DNA from: Stomoxys calcitrans
Lineage: Eukaryota > Arthropoda > Insecta > Diptera > Muscidae
DNA: 64,000 nt
Direction: 5' to 3'
Assembly (NCBI RefSeq): GCF_963082655.1
Contig: NC_081552.1
Location: 7,780,448 to 7,844,447 of the forward strand
In this document: in pieces, positions 11,551 through 21,605 of the stretch
How positions within the stretch are numbered: the stretch's first letter is position 1
Layout of the letters: each line of letters opens with the position of its first letter
Notes under the pieces: model-generated
What the model was told of the DNA's origin: nothing
The model's input: only the letters and a program-made list of their open reading frames with translations
Databases searched by the model: none
Position numbers and translations under genes: made by a program

Positions 11551-12003
11551 AAAACAAATAAAAGCGTGCTAAGTTCGGCCGGGCCGAATCTTATATACCC
11601 TCCACCATGGATCGCATTTGTCGAGTTCTTTTCCCGGTGTCTCTTTTTAGGCAAACTAAGGAAAGGATAAAAGAAAAGAATTGCTATGTTATTGGAGCTA
11701 TATCAAGTTATGGCCCGATTCGGTCCATAATGGAAAAAATGTTGGAGACCACTATAGTAGCAGTCATTGGGTAAAATTTCAGCCAAATCGAATAAGAATT
11801 GCGCCCTTTAGGGGCTCAAAAGTAAAATAGGAAATCGTTTTATATTGGGGCTGTATTAGGCTGTAGACCGATTCAGACCATATTTGACAAGTATGTTGAA
11901 GGTCATGGGAGAAGCCGTTGCCGTTGACCCCAAGCAGATAGTAATTGCGCCCTATAGAGGCTGAAGAAGTCAAGATCCCAGATCGATATGGCAGCTATGT
12001 CAG
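11551..12003 (-). mobile_element. Family A (Helentron-like) 3' half, fused to family B
   Basis: Read on the minus strand, it ends with the 3' palindrome GTTCGGCC-GGGCCGAA and AGCACGCTTTTATTTGTTT, preceded by ATGGTGGAGGGTATATAAG. The element continues inward for two core units and then, at about 12000, switches without any end into an inverted family B core. The loss of the 5' half suggests a deletion or recombination junction. Confidence 0.8.
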
Positions 12004-12632
12004 ATATTTACCGACTATTGCAAATTGGGACTCAAATGAAAGGTATTTGACGATGCTGATATATTTTCAGAGCTGTGTTTTTGGGGGACCACACCACTCC
12101 CCAAAACAAATTTAAATTGGGCATATTTACCGACCACGTCAATGTGGGGCTCAAATGAAAGGTATTGGGAAGAGTCCAATATTGATACCCACTTTCGGGA
12201 CACATTTTTTGGTCCCCAAAACACCCCACAAAACAGCAATTATTTACTGACCATCGCAATATGGGGCTCAAAAAAAGGTATTTGGGAGTGGAATACGAAT
12301 CTGATATCGAAATGCGGGAGCATGTATATGGGGCACTGCCTCTTTCTCAAAACACCCCCAAAAGAGTACAAATCTTAGGGGCCAAGTGTTTGAGGACGCT
12401 CCATCCCATAAACTCTCATTAAACTAATGGCAATATGGGGTTTAAATAAATGGTATTAGAGAGAAGAGCACGATTCGGAGATTTTTTTCAGGGTCAAGTG
12501 TCTAGGGGACCTCACCCCCGAAAACACCCCTAAATCGGACATCATGAAAATATCGGGCTGAAATAAAGACTTTTAAGAATGGTGTTTATCTAACACCCAA
12601 ACGTCAATGGAGCATGTATATGGGAGCATGTA

Positions 12633-13239
12633 AAGGGTGATTTTTTTGAGGTTAGGATTTTCATGCATTAGTATTTGACAGATCACGTGGGATTTCAGAC
12701 ATGGTGTCAAAGAGAAAGATGCTCAGTATGCTTTGACATTTCATCATGAATAGACTTACTAACGAGCAACGCTTGCAAATCATTGAATTTTATTACCAAA
12801 ATCAGTGTTCGGTTCGAAATGTGTTCAAATTTTGACAAATTTTGTTCAGCGATGAGGCTCATTTCTGGTTGAATGGCTACGTAAATAAGCAAAATTGCCG
12901 CATTTGGAGTGAAGAGCAACCAGAAGCCGTTCAAGAACTGCCCATGCATCCCGAAAAATGCACTGTTTGGTGTGGTTTGTACGCTGGTGGAATCATTGGA
13001 CCGTATTTTTTCAAAGATGCTGTTGGACGCAACGTTACGGTGAATGAACACATTTCGAACCGAACACTGATTTTGGTAATAAAATTCAATGATTTGCAAG
13101 CGTTGCTCGTTAGTAAGTCTATTCATGAAGAAATGTCAAAGCATACTGAGCATCTTTCTCTTTGACACCATGTCTGAAATCCCACGTGATCTGTCAAATA
13201 CTAATGCATGAAAATCCTAACCTCAAAAAAATCACCCTA
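12633..13239 (+). mobile_element. Internally deleted mariner element with 195-bp inverted ends
   Basis: Ends read AGGGTGATTTTTTTGAGG and its complement, flanked by TA on both sides (12631-12632 and 13240-13241), as expected for a mariner. The left arm 12633-12827 and right arm 13045-13239 are inverted copies, and I count only two mismatches in 195 bp. The left arm already contains the transposase N-terminus (RLTNEQRLQIIEFYYQNQ, from the ATG at 12747), so the right arm carries an inverted copy of that coding start. The 607-bp element cannot be autonomous. Confidence 0.92.
12747..13043 (+). pseudogene. Mariner transposase remnant
   Basis: Two pieces of a mariner transposase, the DDE/D enzyme that cuts and pastes the element. 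The first is the N-terminal helix-turn-helix start at 12747-12830 (LTNEQRLQIIEFYYQ). The second is a catalytic piece at 12842-13043: FSDEAHFWLNGYVNKQN with the first catalytic-region Asp at 12850, WSEEQPEAVQELPMHPE, and VWCGLYAGGIIGPYFFKD. The sequence between the two pieces and the C-terminal catalytic Asp are deleted. A related, less truncated antisense copy lies at 15245-15945. Confidence 0.9.
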
Positions 13240-13689
13240 TATATGGGACACTACCTCTTTCTCAAAACACCCCCAAAAAGTACAAATCTTAGGGGCCAAG
13301 TGTTTGAGGACGCTTCATCCCATTAACTCTCATTAAACTAATGGCAATATGGGGTTTAAATAAATGGTATTTGAGAGAAGAGCATGATGCGGAGATTTTT
13401 TTCACGGTCATTTGTCTAGGGGACCTCACCCCAGAAAACACCCCTAAATCGGACATCATGAAAATATCGGGCTAAAATAAAGACTTCTATGAATGGTGTT
13501 TATCTAACATCCAAACGTCGATGACCCTAAACCCTCCGATCAAATTCATCGACAATCATTGTTATACTATTAGTCAAGCGATATACATATACTATTTTCG
13601 TAGCAACATATTTCGCTAGACGCTCTTTAATTGTCGAAAATAAATATTCAAAAGAAAATTTTTTTCCACATAAAGTAAAAAAAGGCGCA

Positions 13690-13922
13690 GAGGAGAAATT
13701 TGAAATTTGGGGTTCAGTACCTGGGGGGACGCCCCTCCCCTACCTCCAAACAAAATCCCCTAAGCGGGCATATATATTGTGCATACACAGGTCTTTTTGA
13801 GAAGAGTACAAATTTGAGACAAAAGTTAGGGGCCAACTATCGGAAGCCATCCAACCCTTAAGTTTACACCAACAGAGGAAAAACAGTTCGTCACAATATT
13901 GGATTTAAAAGAAAGATATTTA
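13690..13922 (-). repeat. Family B core fragment
   Basis: Minus-strand units with GGGGGACGCCCCTCCCC and CCAAACAAAATCCCC, joined directly to the 5' end of the preceding family B copy. It stops where the retrotransposon tail at 13923 begins. Confidence 0.65.
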
Positions 13923-14096
13923 GGTGGTTAGGTTAGGTTGAAAAGGGGGTGCGGATATTAATCCGCCCATGGCACAATGGCCATACACCATGTTGTGCGC
14001 TCTAAATACTAAAAGGTGACCTCGAAAAAGAAAATTTAAGTCAGGAATTCTGTGCTACTTACATAATTCCTAATTAATTTCCATACCACGCCCCTA
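13923..14096 (-). repeat. 3' end of the RNase H-bearing retrotransposon
   Basis: Minus-strand tail beginning with AGGTTAGGTTGAAAAGGGGG on the plus strand, followed by GCGGATATTAATCCGCC. The same block recurs at 18755 and 54612, where the latter continues into RNase H coding sequence. That identifies this as the 3' part of the same non-LTR family. Confidence 0.7.
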
Positions 14097-14280
14097 AGGC
14101 GACCATGGCACAGAGTTTAGCATGTCCGCCTATAACGCCGTACGACTGCGTTCAAATCACGGCATAAACGTCAGGAGAAAATTCCATTTATCCCCTTACA
14201 AATGCTGGCGAAGCCCCATATCATCGAGTCAAAACTTGAATATGGCTGCACTCATTGATATGTGAGAACTTAGGATTAAC
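14097..14280 (+). mobile_element. tRNA-derived SINE, degenerate
   Basis: Shows a polymerase III split promoter: A box-like TGGCACAGAGTTTAGCATG at 14104-14122 and B box-like GTTCAAATCAC at 14150-14160. The body continues with CCCCTTACAAATGCTGGCG and CACTCATTGATATGTGAGAA, both shared with the better preserved copy at 30101-30441. The tRNA-like head carries mismatches and would not fold as a working tRNA. Confidence 0.75.
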
Positions 14281-14990
14281 CAAGTTTATTGAGGGTTAAC
14301 CAAGTTTATTGAGGGCATTGAAGGCCAGAGACTTTTATTATTTAAAGTTTTTGGTTAATAAAGTGCACATTTTTAAATCAGATTTCGCAGAAATTATATG
14401 CAGTATGTTATGTTGGATCTCTCGACAAAAGTTCTGAGCGTAGTACAGATCAAACTGTCATTGGATATATATTCTATATTGCTACTTATGGTCTATATCC
14501 CATTAAATGCACTTTTATTACCCGATTCCGTATTTATTTGGAACAAGGAGTCGTAAAAGATCCCTTGGCATCCATACCGAATATGGTCCAGATTGGACCA
14601 TATTTGATTATAGCTGTCTTATAGACCCATTTCATGATTTAATAAAAAGTGGGGCCGCTGAAATTTTCATAAAATAATATGTACTAGCCCACCCAAGCAC
14701 GCTCCGCTGTGTTTTCCACAATACACAGAATTAGAACTTATTTATATATAAAATCTAAACTTCTTGGTCTTATGGAGGTACTCGTATCTTGACTTCAAAA
14801 AAATACTCCACATTGTTGTCATACACAACATGCCAATAACTTTCGGTTGAATGCAGTGCATATTTCAAAATGTTGAGACTGTGCTGCCGCACAGGCACTT
14901 GATCCAAAATGTTTTTTTTTTATTTATTATTTGTATGATTTGTACCCCTCTCTATTAATTTATGCCCCATATTGTTATTATCGGATTATA
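14281..14990. other. Mostly unassigned, with a short tandem duplication and a family A scrap
   Basis: A unit of about 22 bp (TTAACCAAGTTTATTGAGGG) is duplicated at about 14272-14316. A weak family A-like stretch (GGTCCAGATTGGACCATAT and ATAGCTGTCTTATAGACC) lies at about 14575-14635. Nothing else is recognisable. Confidence 0.45.
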
Positions 14991-15234
14991 TTGGGTTGCC
15001 CAAAATGTAATTGCGGATTTTTTAAAAGAAAGTAAATGCATTTTTAATAAAACTTAAAATGAACTATTATCAAATATACTTTTTTTACACTTTTTTTCTA
15101 AAGCAAGCTAAAAGTAACAGCTGATAACTGACAGAAGAAAGAATGCAATTACAGAGTCACAAGCCGTTGAAAAAATTTGTCAACGCCGACTATATTACTA
15201 CTATATTACCACAATTACTTTTTGGCCAACCCAA
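14991..15234. mobile_element. Mariner-type MITE, copy 1
   Basis: Begins TTGGGTTGCCCAAAATGTAA and ends with the inverted complement (TTTTTGGCCAACCCAA), flanked by TA at 14989-14990 and 15235-15236. About 244 bp with no coding capacity. Other copies lie at 20207, 28050, 36820 and 37968, with a solo end at 50082. The TA duplication and terminal sequence indicate mobilisation by a mariner transposase. Confidence 0.9.
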
Positions 15235-15244
15235 TAATTTAATA

Positions 15245-15945
15245 TTTGAAAATTATTTCAAGTAAATGTTGATCGTGGCTGCATCTCAAATAGTCCATTT
15301 TTGGCATTTCTCTTTCCAACATTCCGGCTGGTATCTCCCGAATTAATGCTGTCTTCCAATGCATCAATTGAAGCTGGCTTGTCTCTAAAGATATCAGATT
15401 TAACAAAGCCCCACAAAAAATAGTCAAACTGCGTTAAATCGCACGATATAGGCGGCCAAGTGACCGGTCCCGACCGTTTTGTTGAAACCATATGTCATGC
15501 AAGCCAAGCACTTGCATTTTGGGCTAAAAACGTACCATTCACATTTACGTTGCGATTCGCATCATCTTTGAAGAAGTACGGTCCAATGATGACATAAGTC
15601 TATAAACCGCACCAAACTATGACTTTTTCTGGATGCATTGGTAGCTCTTGCAATGCTTCTGGCTGATCTTCACTCCAAAGTCGATAATTGTGCTTATTTA
15701 CGTACCCATTGAGCCAAAAATGAGCTTCGTCGCTGAACAAAATTTGAACTATCTGAATTTTCTTACAGAGCACTTATTTTGATAATAAAATTAAATAATT
15801 TGCAAGCGTTGTTTGTTTGAAAGACGATTCATGGTTTAATCATAGACCAAACTGAAGATGTTTGACAGTGAAACAAAACACGAAACGTGCGTGAGCTGTT
15901 TAAACCAGTGTTGCCAAAAAGACAATAGCTAAAAATCACCCTTTA
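15245..15945 (-). pseudogene. Mariner transposase relic, antisense
   Basis: On the minus strand, from about 15760 down to 15250, the frames give FSDEAHFWLNGYVNK, ELPMHPEKVIVWCGL, an internal stop, and then the C-terminal half including SCDLTQFDYFLWGFVKS, the region with the last catalytic Asp. The N-terminal coding part is reduced to about 15790-15830. The outer end (AAAAATCACCCTTTA at about 15932-15945) matches the ends of the 12633 element, so both belong to one mariner family. Stops and an internal deletion make it inactive. Confidence 0.88.
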
Positions 15946-15984
15946 CTATAGTCCTCTGAATACACCGAAACCCAAAACGTAAAT

Positions 15985-16225
15985 GTGTCTTGAGCCCCTG
16001 AAACTCACAATTTTTGTCCGATTTGCCTGAAATTTTGCACGTAGTGTTTTGTTGTGACTTCCAACAACTGTACCTTTAATGTTTACTGGTGTGACAGAAG
16101 TTTGGTATGTAGAAAAAAATTATGCTCTACAACAAAATTTATTTTGTATAAATTTTTAGCAGAATCCATGGTGGTGAGTTCCCAAGATTCGGCCAGGCCA
16201 AACTTAGCACGCGTTTACTTTTCAA
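15985..16225 (+). mobile_element. Family A 3' fragment (GGTGAGTTCCCAAGATTCGG variant)
   Basis: Starts mid-core (CTTGAGCCCCTGAAACTC) and runs to the 3' end: ATGGTGGTGAGTTCCCAAG, the palindrome TTCGGCCAGGCCAAACTTAG and CACGCGTTTACTTTT. The 5' part is missing. Confidence 0.8.
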
Positions 16226-16371
16226 TTCTTCTCTAAGCTTCTCAAATTTAGTCTTATGCTTGATTTTAATTTGCATGCTTTTGGTTTTGTTAAGGAATTC
16301 TTCGCTATTGCAAAATTGTTGTTTTTCATCAATGTTTAGGTGTTTGTTAATATTGATTTGGCATTTTTATA

Positions 16372-16963
16372 CCCACCACCAAAGGATAGGGGTACTCTAA
16401 TCTACTCATTCCGCCAAAGTATATATATATTCTTAATCGTCTTGACATTCTGAGTCGAACTAGCCATGTCCGTCCGTCCGTTCAACTTTCGAAATCACGA
16501 TAGCGGTCAAACGCGTAAAGCTAGCCGCTTGAAATTTTGCACAGATCCTTAGTATTAATGTAGGTCGTTGATGATTGCGAATTGGCCATATCGGTTCTGA
16601 TTTAGATATAGTTCTCTTATAACCGATCTCCCGATTTGATTTTTTGAGCCCCTGGAAGCCACAATTTTCAACCGATTTGGGTGAAATTTTGCACATAGTG
16701 TTCTGTTATGTTCTGTGTCATATACAGTTCAAATTGGTCAAGAACCTGATATAGCACCCATAAAAACCAATCTCCCGATTTGACTTCTGGAGCCGTTACA
16801 AGCCGCAATTTTAATCAGATTTTGGTTGAAATTGTGCAAATAGTGTTCTGATATGACTTTCACCAAATCGGTCTATAGCCAGATATAACTCCCATATTGT
16901 AGCAGAATCAATGGTGGTGGGTTCCCAAGATTCGGCTCGGCCGAACTTATCACGCTTTTACGT
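16372..16963 (+). mobile_element. Family A element, complete short copy
   Basis: 5' end TTATACCCACCACCAAAGG, conserved region (AAGTATATATATATTC, GCCATGTCCGTCCGTCCG), two core units with GATCTCCCGATTTGA, and 3' end AATGGTGGTGGGTTCCCAAG with palindrome TTCGGCTCGGCCGAACTTA and CACGCTTTTACGTGTTT. The inverted CCACCA/TGGTGG near the two ends and the 3' hairpin match the Helentron-associated (DINE-1-like) layout. Confidence 0.85.
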
Positions 16964-17039
16964 GTTTGATTGTAATTTGGTTGCATATGACTAATCAAAA
17001 AATATATGGTACCTTTCGACATCTGTGCGGAGAATTGTG

Positions 17040-17353
17040 TAAATAGAGCCATATTTTGATCTCGCTGCCATATAAACCGATCTTCCGATTTAAGGGCTTG
17101 AAACTATAGACGGAGGAGTTTTTACACGATTTTGCTGAATTGTGGTGCAGTGCGATGTTTTAGAACCTTGGACATCCCTGCCCGATACGATTTTGATCAG
17201 ACCGAAATTTAATATAGCTATATTTAGTCTTAACTCCAAAACGAATTTTTTTGGATCATAAAATGCGCATTTCTCATTTGATGTTGATGAAGTTTGGATA
17301 CAAATTTGTGGTAGTTGGTATCCAAATTTCGCCACCGCCGAACTTAATGTTTT
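17040..17353 (+). mobile_element. Family A 3' fragment, subfamily ending in TATCCAAATTTCG
   Basis: One core unit (GCTGCCATATAAACCGATC at about 17063) and a diverged 3' end (GTATCCAAATTTCGCCACCG, CCGAACTTAATGTTTTG). The palindrome is degraded compared with the copy at 31150. Confidence 0.7.
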
Positions 17354-18754
17354 GTAGTCGAATCATCATTTCAAATAGCTATCTCACCTCCAACAAGGGA
17401 TCATAGGCGACTCTGCTCCAACTTTGTCATTCCAACAGTCTTGTTTCTAGGTCTGCAACGCCGACAATTCTTTTGTATTTATGAATAGTGCATTGCTGAT
17501 TCCATTTTAAATAGTTAAACGTTTTCGACTAATAATTGGGTCATCCCTTTCGCTACTAGCAATTGATTACGCTAATCCTAGGCTTATTTATTACTTACTG
17601 TTTAAAATGATGGTTGCTGTCACTGCTATCCTCTTTCAAAACGAACAAATCTGACCCTTAAGTTTGTATCTCTCCTTTTTCAAATATCCTTTGTCAATAT
17701 TCCAGGCAATTAAAATGAATGACAACAGCAAATATCTTTTCTAATCCTTTAATTTAATATTTATAACCGTTCAATCAATGAAACAACACAACATACGAAT
17801 GAGCTTCAAGGAAAATATCTTGTGTTATACGCAGTTGAAAAATCTCATTAATCAAGGGCTTATTAACGCGCGAATTCATTACACACTATCAATTATGATA
17901 AGAAATCTGTTAAAGGATGGATATTTCAAGGCTACTCACACACACACACATACAATAACATGTGAAGTTTAACTATCTCCTTTCAAAACACCTACACACA
18001 CACATTAGTTGAGTTTTGTTCACTTCTTTATTTCCAACTGCTTGAAATATTTCGTTTTCAAATTATCTCCCAGAGTTTGAGTGTAATATGCTCTATTTAA
18101 TAGACGCGCTTCACGTCACGTATTCATTGAATAAACCAAACTTTCAAATGCTACAGCCTGGAACTTAACACACAATTAAATGTAAATAATTGCATTGGCG
18201 CATACAAATGATTTGTTTATCATCTCTCCTACATGCATTCAATCATACACCTCCATACACACCACACATTGATATATCCGCCAGGACTTTGCAGTTCCTT
18301 GTGTGTGAGTGAGTTTGCATGTTCTACGTTTCTGAATGAGTTTGAGCCTACTTAGAGGGTAGAGGGAAGGCTGTGTTTATTCGCGGTGCGATTTCTTAGG
18401 GAAATCTAAATGAGATGAAATATTTTACGTGATTACTGTGTGAAATAGAGCCGATAAGCATGGAAATGCATAAATGCGGTAAATCATTAACGCTTCAAAT
18501 GTCTTCATCATAACAGGGGATATGGAAGTGGGGAAAGATACAGATAACCATCAATTAATAAGGGATTAAATGCAAGAATTTTTCTAATATTTGGAATGTT
18601 CAATCAATGAGAAGCAATTCAATGTCGTAAAGATGTTTGCTTGGTTATGGAGTTTAGCAAAGTATGTATTAGATATAACTAGGGGTTCGAAGCATGTTTT
18701 TCAACTAACAGGAAAAGTAAATCGATTTTGCTGGTTTCCTTTTGTTCTTAAAAT
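17354..18754. other. No recognised feature
   Basis: About 1.4 kb of apparently unique sequence. A short CA run occurs at about 17935-17950 and again near 17995. No exon with both splice sites or a recognisable domain is visible. Confidence 0.5.
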
Positions 18755-19255
18755 AGGTTAGGTTGGGTTGAAAAGAGGCTGCGGATATTAATCCATCCCC
18801 ATGCCCCTATGAACATGAACATTTTACATAAATACTCGAAAAATAAAATCTAAGTCGGGAATTCCGTGCTACTTACAAAATCCCATTTTTTTCCATACTA
18901 CTCCCCTGCTTCATGTCAGGTATTGTGTTCCCACCTAATTGTCGGTGTCTGTTAGCCGCAACAGCCGAGCAATGACATTGGAAATACTTCAACGTTTCAT
19001 CATCTTCATCACATGCCCTACACATGCTATCTCTTGCGGCACCAATTTTGCATAGGTGAGTTCGTAGTCCTATGTCTCACGTTATGATATCGAAAGTTAT
19101 GCTGACATCCTTCTTGCTTCCTCTCAGTAATATCGTAGTCTTTTTACGATCCGGACCAATCCTATGGGGAGGTCCGGATCGTCAAGAGATTCTGGTATAT
19201 ATTTTTCATCAAAGTGTCTTCAGTGAAGTGAATGGATCCAAAGCCGAATACCTAT
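18755..19255 (-). pseudogene. 3' part of the RNase H-bearing retrotransposon, antisense
   Basis: Plus-strand GGTTAGGTTGGGTTGAAAAG and GCGGATATTAATCC mark the 3' tail. On the minus strand, about 18890-19100 encodes the C-terminal zinc-knuckle region of pol, with a Cys-rich stretch (MCRACDEDDET). Frameshifts and truncation at about 19255 leave no usable ORF. It matches the 13923 and 54612 fragments. Confidence 0.7.
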
Positions 19256-19823
19256 AACCCAGCAAACTCAGTGTTTCTACAATATATCTCAAACAAGTTT
19301 CGTGCTAGCTACGCTTTCCACGAGTGTGAACTGTCGCAGGTCCTCCAAATTACTTAGGTGTGGCTGATTACCCCCTGTCGTTAGTGCTGTTGTCATGTTT
19401 AATGCTTTCGTGGCGATTGGCTTAGTGCGAATGTATGTGCATAGCATCAACATAAGTGTGGTACGTTAGTTGGTGCTGATGTTTAATAATCCTTTTGCTA
19501 AGAGGATCTCAGCAATTTTGTTTCGCCGGTAATGTATTCAATTCAATGAAAATTCAAATGAGAGGGTTTTCATTATGGGCATCACCCAACTCCTATGCAG
19601 CATCGACATTGACCGTACATATGGCGTGTGAGTATAAGGCCAAACACTTGACTAATTTTCTTAAATAAGTCAAAGTAATGGCAAGATATACTGTTTAAGA
19701 TAATTTAAGCAGAATTGTAAGTCTGACGAATTTAAAAAATTTCGCGAGTTGCAATATTGGAAAGTGCGTTTCGAAGTATGCATAAATATTGTCAAAAAAT
19801 CATGTTTTTTAGAGTAACATAAG
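19256..19823. other. No recognised feature
   Basis: Unassigned sequence of about 570 bp between a retrotransposon tail and a family A copy. No domain or repeat end was recognised. Confidence 0.4.
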
Positions 19824-20505
19824 TTTGGCCAGGCCAAATTTTAGGAACTCACCACCATGAATTCTGCAAAAAATTTTTACAAATAAATTTAGTTGAAGGG
19901 ATTAATTTTATTTTTACATACTAAACTTCCGTCCAATCAGCAAAAATTAAAGCTTCTAGCTTCTGCTTGAGAGACCGCTTTACTTGGGAGCTGTATCAGG
20001 TTATGGACTGATTTGGACTGTATTTGGCACAGTTGTTGGAAGTCGTAACAAAACACGGCATGTTCAATTTCAGCCAAATCGGACAAAAATTGCGACTTCC
20101 AGGGGCTCAAGAAATCAAATCGGGAGATCGGTTTATATGGGAGCTATATCAGGTAATAGACCAATTTGGACTATACTTGGCACAGTTATTGGAAGTCATA
20201 ACAGAATTGTAATTGCGGATTTTTCATATAGTCTACGTTGACAAACTTTTTCACAGCTTGTGACTCTGTAATTGCATTCTTTCTTCTGTCAGTTATCAGC
20301 TGTTACTTTTAGCTTGCTTTAGAAAAAAAAGTGTAAAAAAAGTATATTTGATTAAAGTTCATTCTAAGTTTTATTAAAAATGTATTTACTTTCTTTTAAA
20401 AAATGCGCAATTACTATATCTTGTGGGGTCTTAGACGAATATTTCGAGGTGTTACAAGCGGAATGACTAGATTAGTATAAACTCATCCTATGGTGGTGGG
20501 TTTAA
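19824..20505 (-). mobile_element. Family A element, split by a MITE
   Basis: The minus-strand 3' end lies at 19824-19860 (GGCCAGGCCAAATTTTAGG, CTCACCACCATG) and core units follow to 20203 (GTTTATATGGGAGCTATATC). After the MITE at 20207-20416 the 5' end resumes (GGGGTCTTAGACGAATATTTC, ATCCTATGGTGGTGGGT). The junctions have lost bases from both the MITE and the host element, so the insertion was followed by small deletions. Confidence 0.82.
20207..20416. mobile_element. Mariner-type MITE, copy 2, both tips lost
   Basis: The body matches the other copies (GTAATTGCGGATTTTTCATA at the left, AATGCGCAATTACT at the right), but the outer TTGGGTTGCCC tips and TA duplications are missing. Nested in the family A copy at 19824-20505. 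Confidence 0.85.
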
Positions 20506-20514
20506 CAAATATTA

Positions 20515-21345
20515 GCCATTATACACTTTTGCATGCGTTTGAACCAATTGTCGAAGCACTTTTATCACTCCGATTGAGGTATCTCCAAAACATGCAATAT
20601 GAACGCATCGACCGCTTCTTCAGTGTCGAAAAACGTTGACCTTTCATTTTATTTTTTACGTACGGGAATAAAAAGAAGTCATTCGGCGCCAGGCAAGTCA
20701 GGACTATACGGTGGATGACTCATAAGATTGATGCTTTAAGTGCTCTAAAATGCAGTTGTTTCGTATTTTTGGAGCATTTCTTTCGTCCAACCGACACGAA
20801 CCTTTGTTTGCGATTCTTACGCAAACAATTTTTTTTTTGACGCTCAAATGTTCATGCAATATTGAATGTATGCTGCCTAAGGTTGTCTCAATCTCGCGGT
20901 AGGTCACATGACGATCTTGCGATATAAGTTGGCGCACAGCATCAATAGTTTTTGGAATAACAACTGATTTTAGACGACCTTCACGAAATTTGTCTTGGAG
21001 TGAACTACGACCTAGATTGAACTCACCATACCATCGATAAACACTGGTCCTTAATGGAGCTTCATCGCCAAAAATTGAATTAAGTTCATCGATGAATTTT
21101 TGTAGAGTTAATCCACGTCGAAATTTTTAAAATATAATAGCTCGAAAATGTTCACGATTTAATTCCATTTTTTGGACGAGATTAATTTTTTAGGTTACTG
21201 CAAACAACACAAATAGCGCTCGTATCAAAACATTCTGAGTACGTATAATATCAAAAATGTCAGGCTTTACGACGGAGCTGTCAGTTTACAGATTGCAACA
21301 CAAGGGTTATTCAACCCCGATATATAAAAGGCAACCCTCGTAGGT
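20515..21345 (-). pseudogene. Mariner transposase relic with catalytic core deleted
   Basis: On the minus strand, from about 21170, the frames start MELNREHFRAIIF and give the HTH domains (LTLQKFIDELNSIFGDEA, then VYRWYGEFNLGRSSLQD, then GRLKSVVIPKTIDAVRQL, then RHVTYREIETTLG) down to about 20860. The reading then runs, after frame changes, into a C-terminal part with APNDFFLFPYVK (20640-20700), which includes the last catalytic region. The segment with the first two catalytic Asp residues is gone. This is a different mariner subfamily from the 12633 element. The sequence between about 21345 and 21180 is its 5' untranslated end. Confidence 0.85.
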
Positions 21346-21451
21346 CCCGATTAACACAAATCTGTTGCCATTAGACTGTCCCCAGCGTGGGACAAAACAT
21401 AGCATACTTCAGCAAAGAAATTAATAAGTGTTGCAAAATACGCATAATTTT

Positions 21452-21605
21452 TATACCCACCATCGTAGGATAAAGAATATACTTCCTTAGACATTCCGTT
21501 TGTAATACCTCAATGATCGATCTTGATCACCTAAGTCGAACTAGCTCGTCCGCCTGTCTGTCGAAATTCGTTAAGACCAGAAGGGGAATCAAATCGTTGC
21601 CACCT
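21452..21605 (+). mobile_element. Family A 5' fragment, degraded
   Basis: TTTTATACCCACCATCGTAGG, CATTCCGTTTGTAATACC, CTTGATCACC and GAACTAGCTCGTCCGCC correspond to the family A 5' region with many substitutions. Core and 3' end are absent. Confidence 0.65.

Larger units (their letters stand above)
12004..13690 (-). mobile_element. Family B copy, minus strand, interrupted by mariner
   Basis: Minus-strand core units carry CTCAAATGAAAGGTATTTG and CCCCAAAACACCCC. The 5' module is recognisable at about 13530-13690 (minus-strand AAGAGCGTC region and the GTCGAAAATAAATA block), ending next to AAAGGCGCAG at about 13685. A block of about 290 bp (about 12319-12610) is repeated directly at 12611-13521, and the mariner insertion at 12633-13239 lies at the start of the second copy. 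Confidence 0.75.

Noticed and set aside
12707..13126. 139-residue minus-strand frame as a separate gene
   Set aside because: It arises because the inverted arms of the mariner repeat the same coding start on both strands.
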